DNA from: Piscirickettsiaceae bacterium
GTDB taxonomy: Bacteria; Pseudomonadota; Gammaproteobacteria; Thiomicrospirales; Thiomicrospiraceae
Assembly (NCBI GenBank): GCA_027019045.1
Contig: JALUXI010000265.1
Coordinates: forward strand, 1 to 6,228
Direction: 5' to 3'
DNA: 6,228 nt
Positions 5,955-6,228 of this stretch are shown in pieces (position 1 is the first letter of the stretch; each line of letters starts with the position of its first letter). The position numbers and the translations under genes were made by a program. Below the pieces are notes generated by a model, which worked only from the letters and a program-made list of their open reading frames with translations, was not told the origin of the DNA and searched no databases.

Positions 5955-6228
5955 ATGCAAGAAAAGATTGCACAAAAGTTAACAAATTTAGCCCATCAAT
6001 TGACTTCTCAAGGTCTCTCTTTTCCAGCGCTTCCCGTTCGTTGTACAGAAGAGGCAGAAAAGGCGCAGGATCTGTTTTGGATGGCGCAGGCTTTAGTCAT
6101 GGCGGATGTGAGTGAGCAGATGAATGAGGTGCCTGTGGGGGCGGTGGCAGTGTGGCAGAATCAGTTGGTTGGCGTGGGTTGGAATCAACCGATTGCAACC
6201 CATGACCCTACAGCCCATGCTGAGTTGA
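5955..6228 (+). CDS. tadA: tRNA-specific adenosine deaminase TadA, N-terminal part (3' end outside window)
   Basis: The first 91 codons of the enzyme that converts adenosine-34 to inosine in the tRNA anticodon wobble position. The frame is open to the window end. Diagnostic features are NEVPVGAVAV (57-66), the segment VGWNQPIATHDPTAHAEL (74-91) and the zinc/proton-shuttle motif HAE (His88, Glu90). The second zinc motif PCxxC lies beyond the window. The ATG at 5955 has AAAGG at 5944-5948, six bases upstream. Compared with E. coli TadA, where the same histidine is residue 57, this start gives about 31 extra N-terminal residues (MQEKIAQKLTNLAHQL onward). ATGs at 6081 and 6099 would give shorter versions but lack a good ribosome site. 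It is divergent from the minus-strand neighbour, and its promoter must lie within the start of that gene. Confidence 0.93.
   Translation, partial: MQEKIAQKLTNLAHQLTSQGLSFPALPVRCTEEAEKAQDLFWMAQALVMADVSEQMNEVPVGAVAVWQNQLVGVGWNQPIATHDPTAHAEL

Noticed and set aside
5925..5975. Longer version of the minus-strand gene starting at 5975
   Set aside because: The start codon would be TTG without a ribosome site and would lie inside tadA; the ATG at 5924 is more plausible.

Overview
The window reads as a stretch of ordinary chromosome from a gammaproteobacterium of moderate GC content. The gene types (an MCP, HtpX, TadA, and a GAPDH/ArsJ pair) and the style of the intergenic palindromes remind me of marine sulfur oxidisers of the Thiomicrospira/Hydrogenovibrio/Thiomicrorhabdus group. 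That placement is a guess from general likeness, not from any search.

Layout, left to right. (1) Bases 1-813 are the C-terminal signalling half of a methyl-accepting chemotaxis protein whose start lies outside the window. (2) Bases 814-1086 hold a long imperfect palindrome (813-920), a strong intrinsic terminator (937-969) and a short leader. (3) Bases 1087-3331 hold a two-gene unit: a GAPDH of the type that accompanies arsJ, and arsJ itself. Together they provide a known arsenate detoxification route, in which GAPDH makes 1-arseno-3-phosphoglycerate and ArsJ exports it. No arsR, arsC or arsB is seen in the window. (4) Bases 3332-3622 hold a candidate promoter, then a long palindromic element that would form nearly the whole 5' leader of htpX. 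(5) Bases 3623-4525 are htpX, the membrane zinc metalloprotease of envelope stress, closed by a perfect hairpin terminator. (6) Bases 4601-5065 encode a small exported thioredoxin-fold protein with no cysteine at all; its ribosome binding site starts only a few bases after the htpX terminator. (7) Bases 5052-5924, minus strand, encode a conserved protein resembling the DUF5718 family, with an acidic pattern like that of fumarylacetoacetate hydrolase folds. (8) Bases 5955-6228 are the start of tadA (tRNA adenosine deaminase), cut by the window end just after its HAE motif.

Apart from the gap-arsJ pair, the genes look like independent housekeeping or stress units. The least explained material is between genes. 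The palindromes at 813-920 and 3427-3588 share two short core motifs but have different outer arms, each arm complementary to its own partner. They therefore look like two members of one dispersed repeat family. The second sits in the htpX leader and offers two mutually exclusive pairings just upstream of the ribosome binding site. I found no CRISPR array, tRNA, rRNA, transposase or phage gene.
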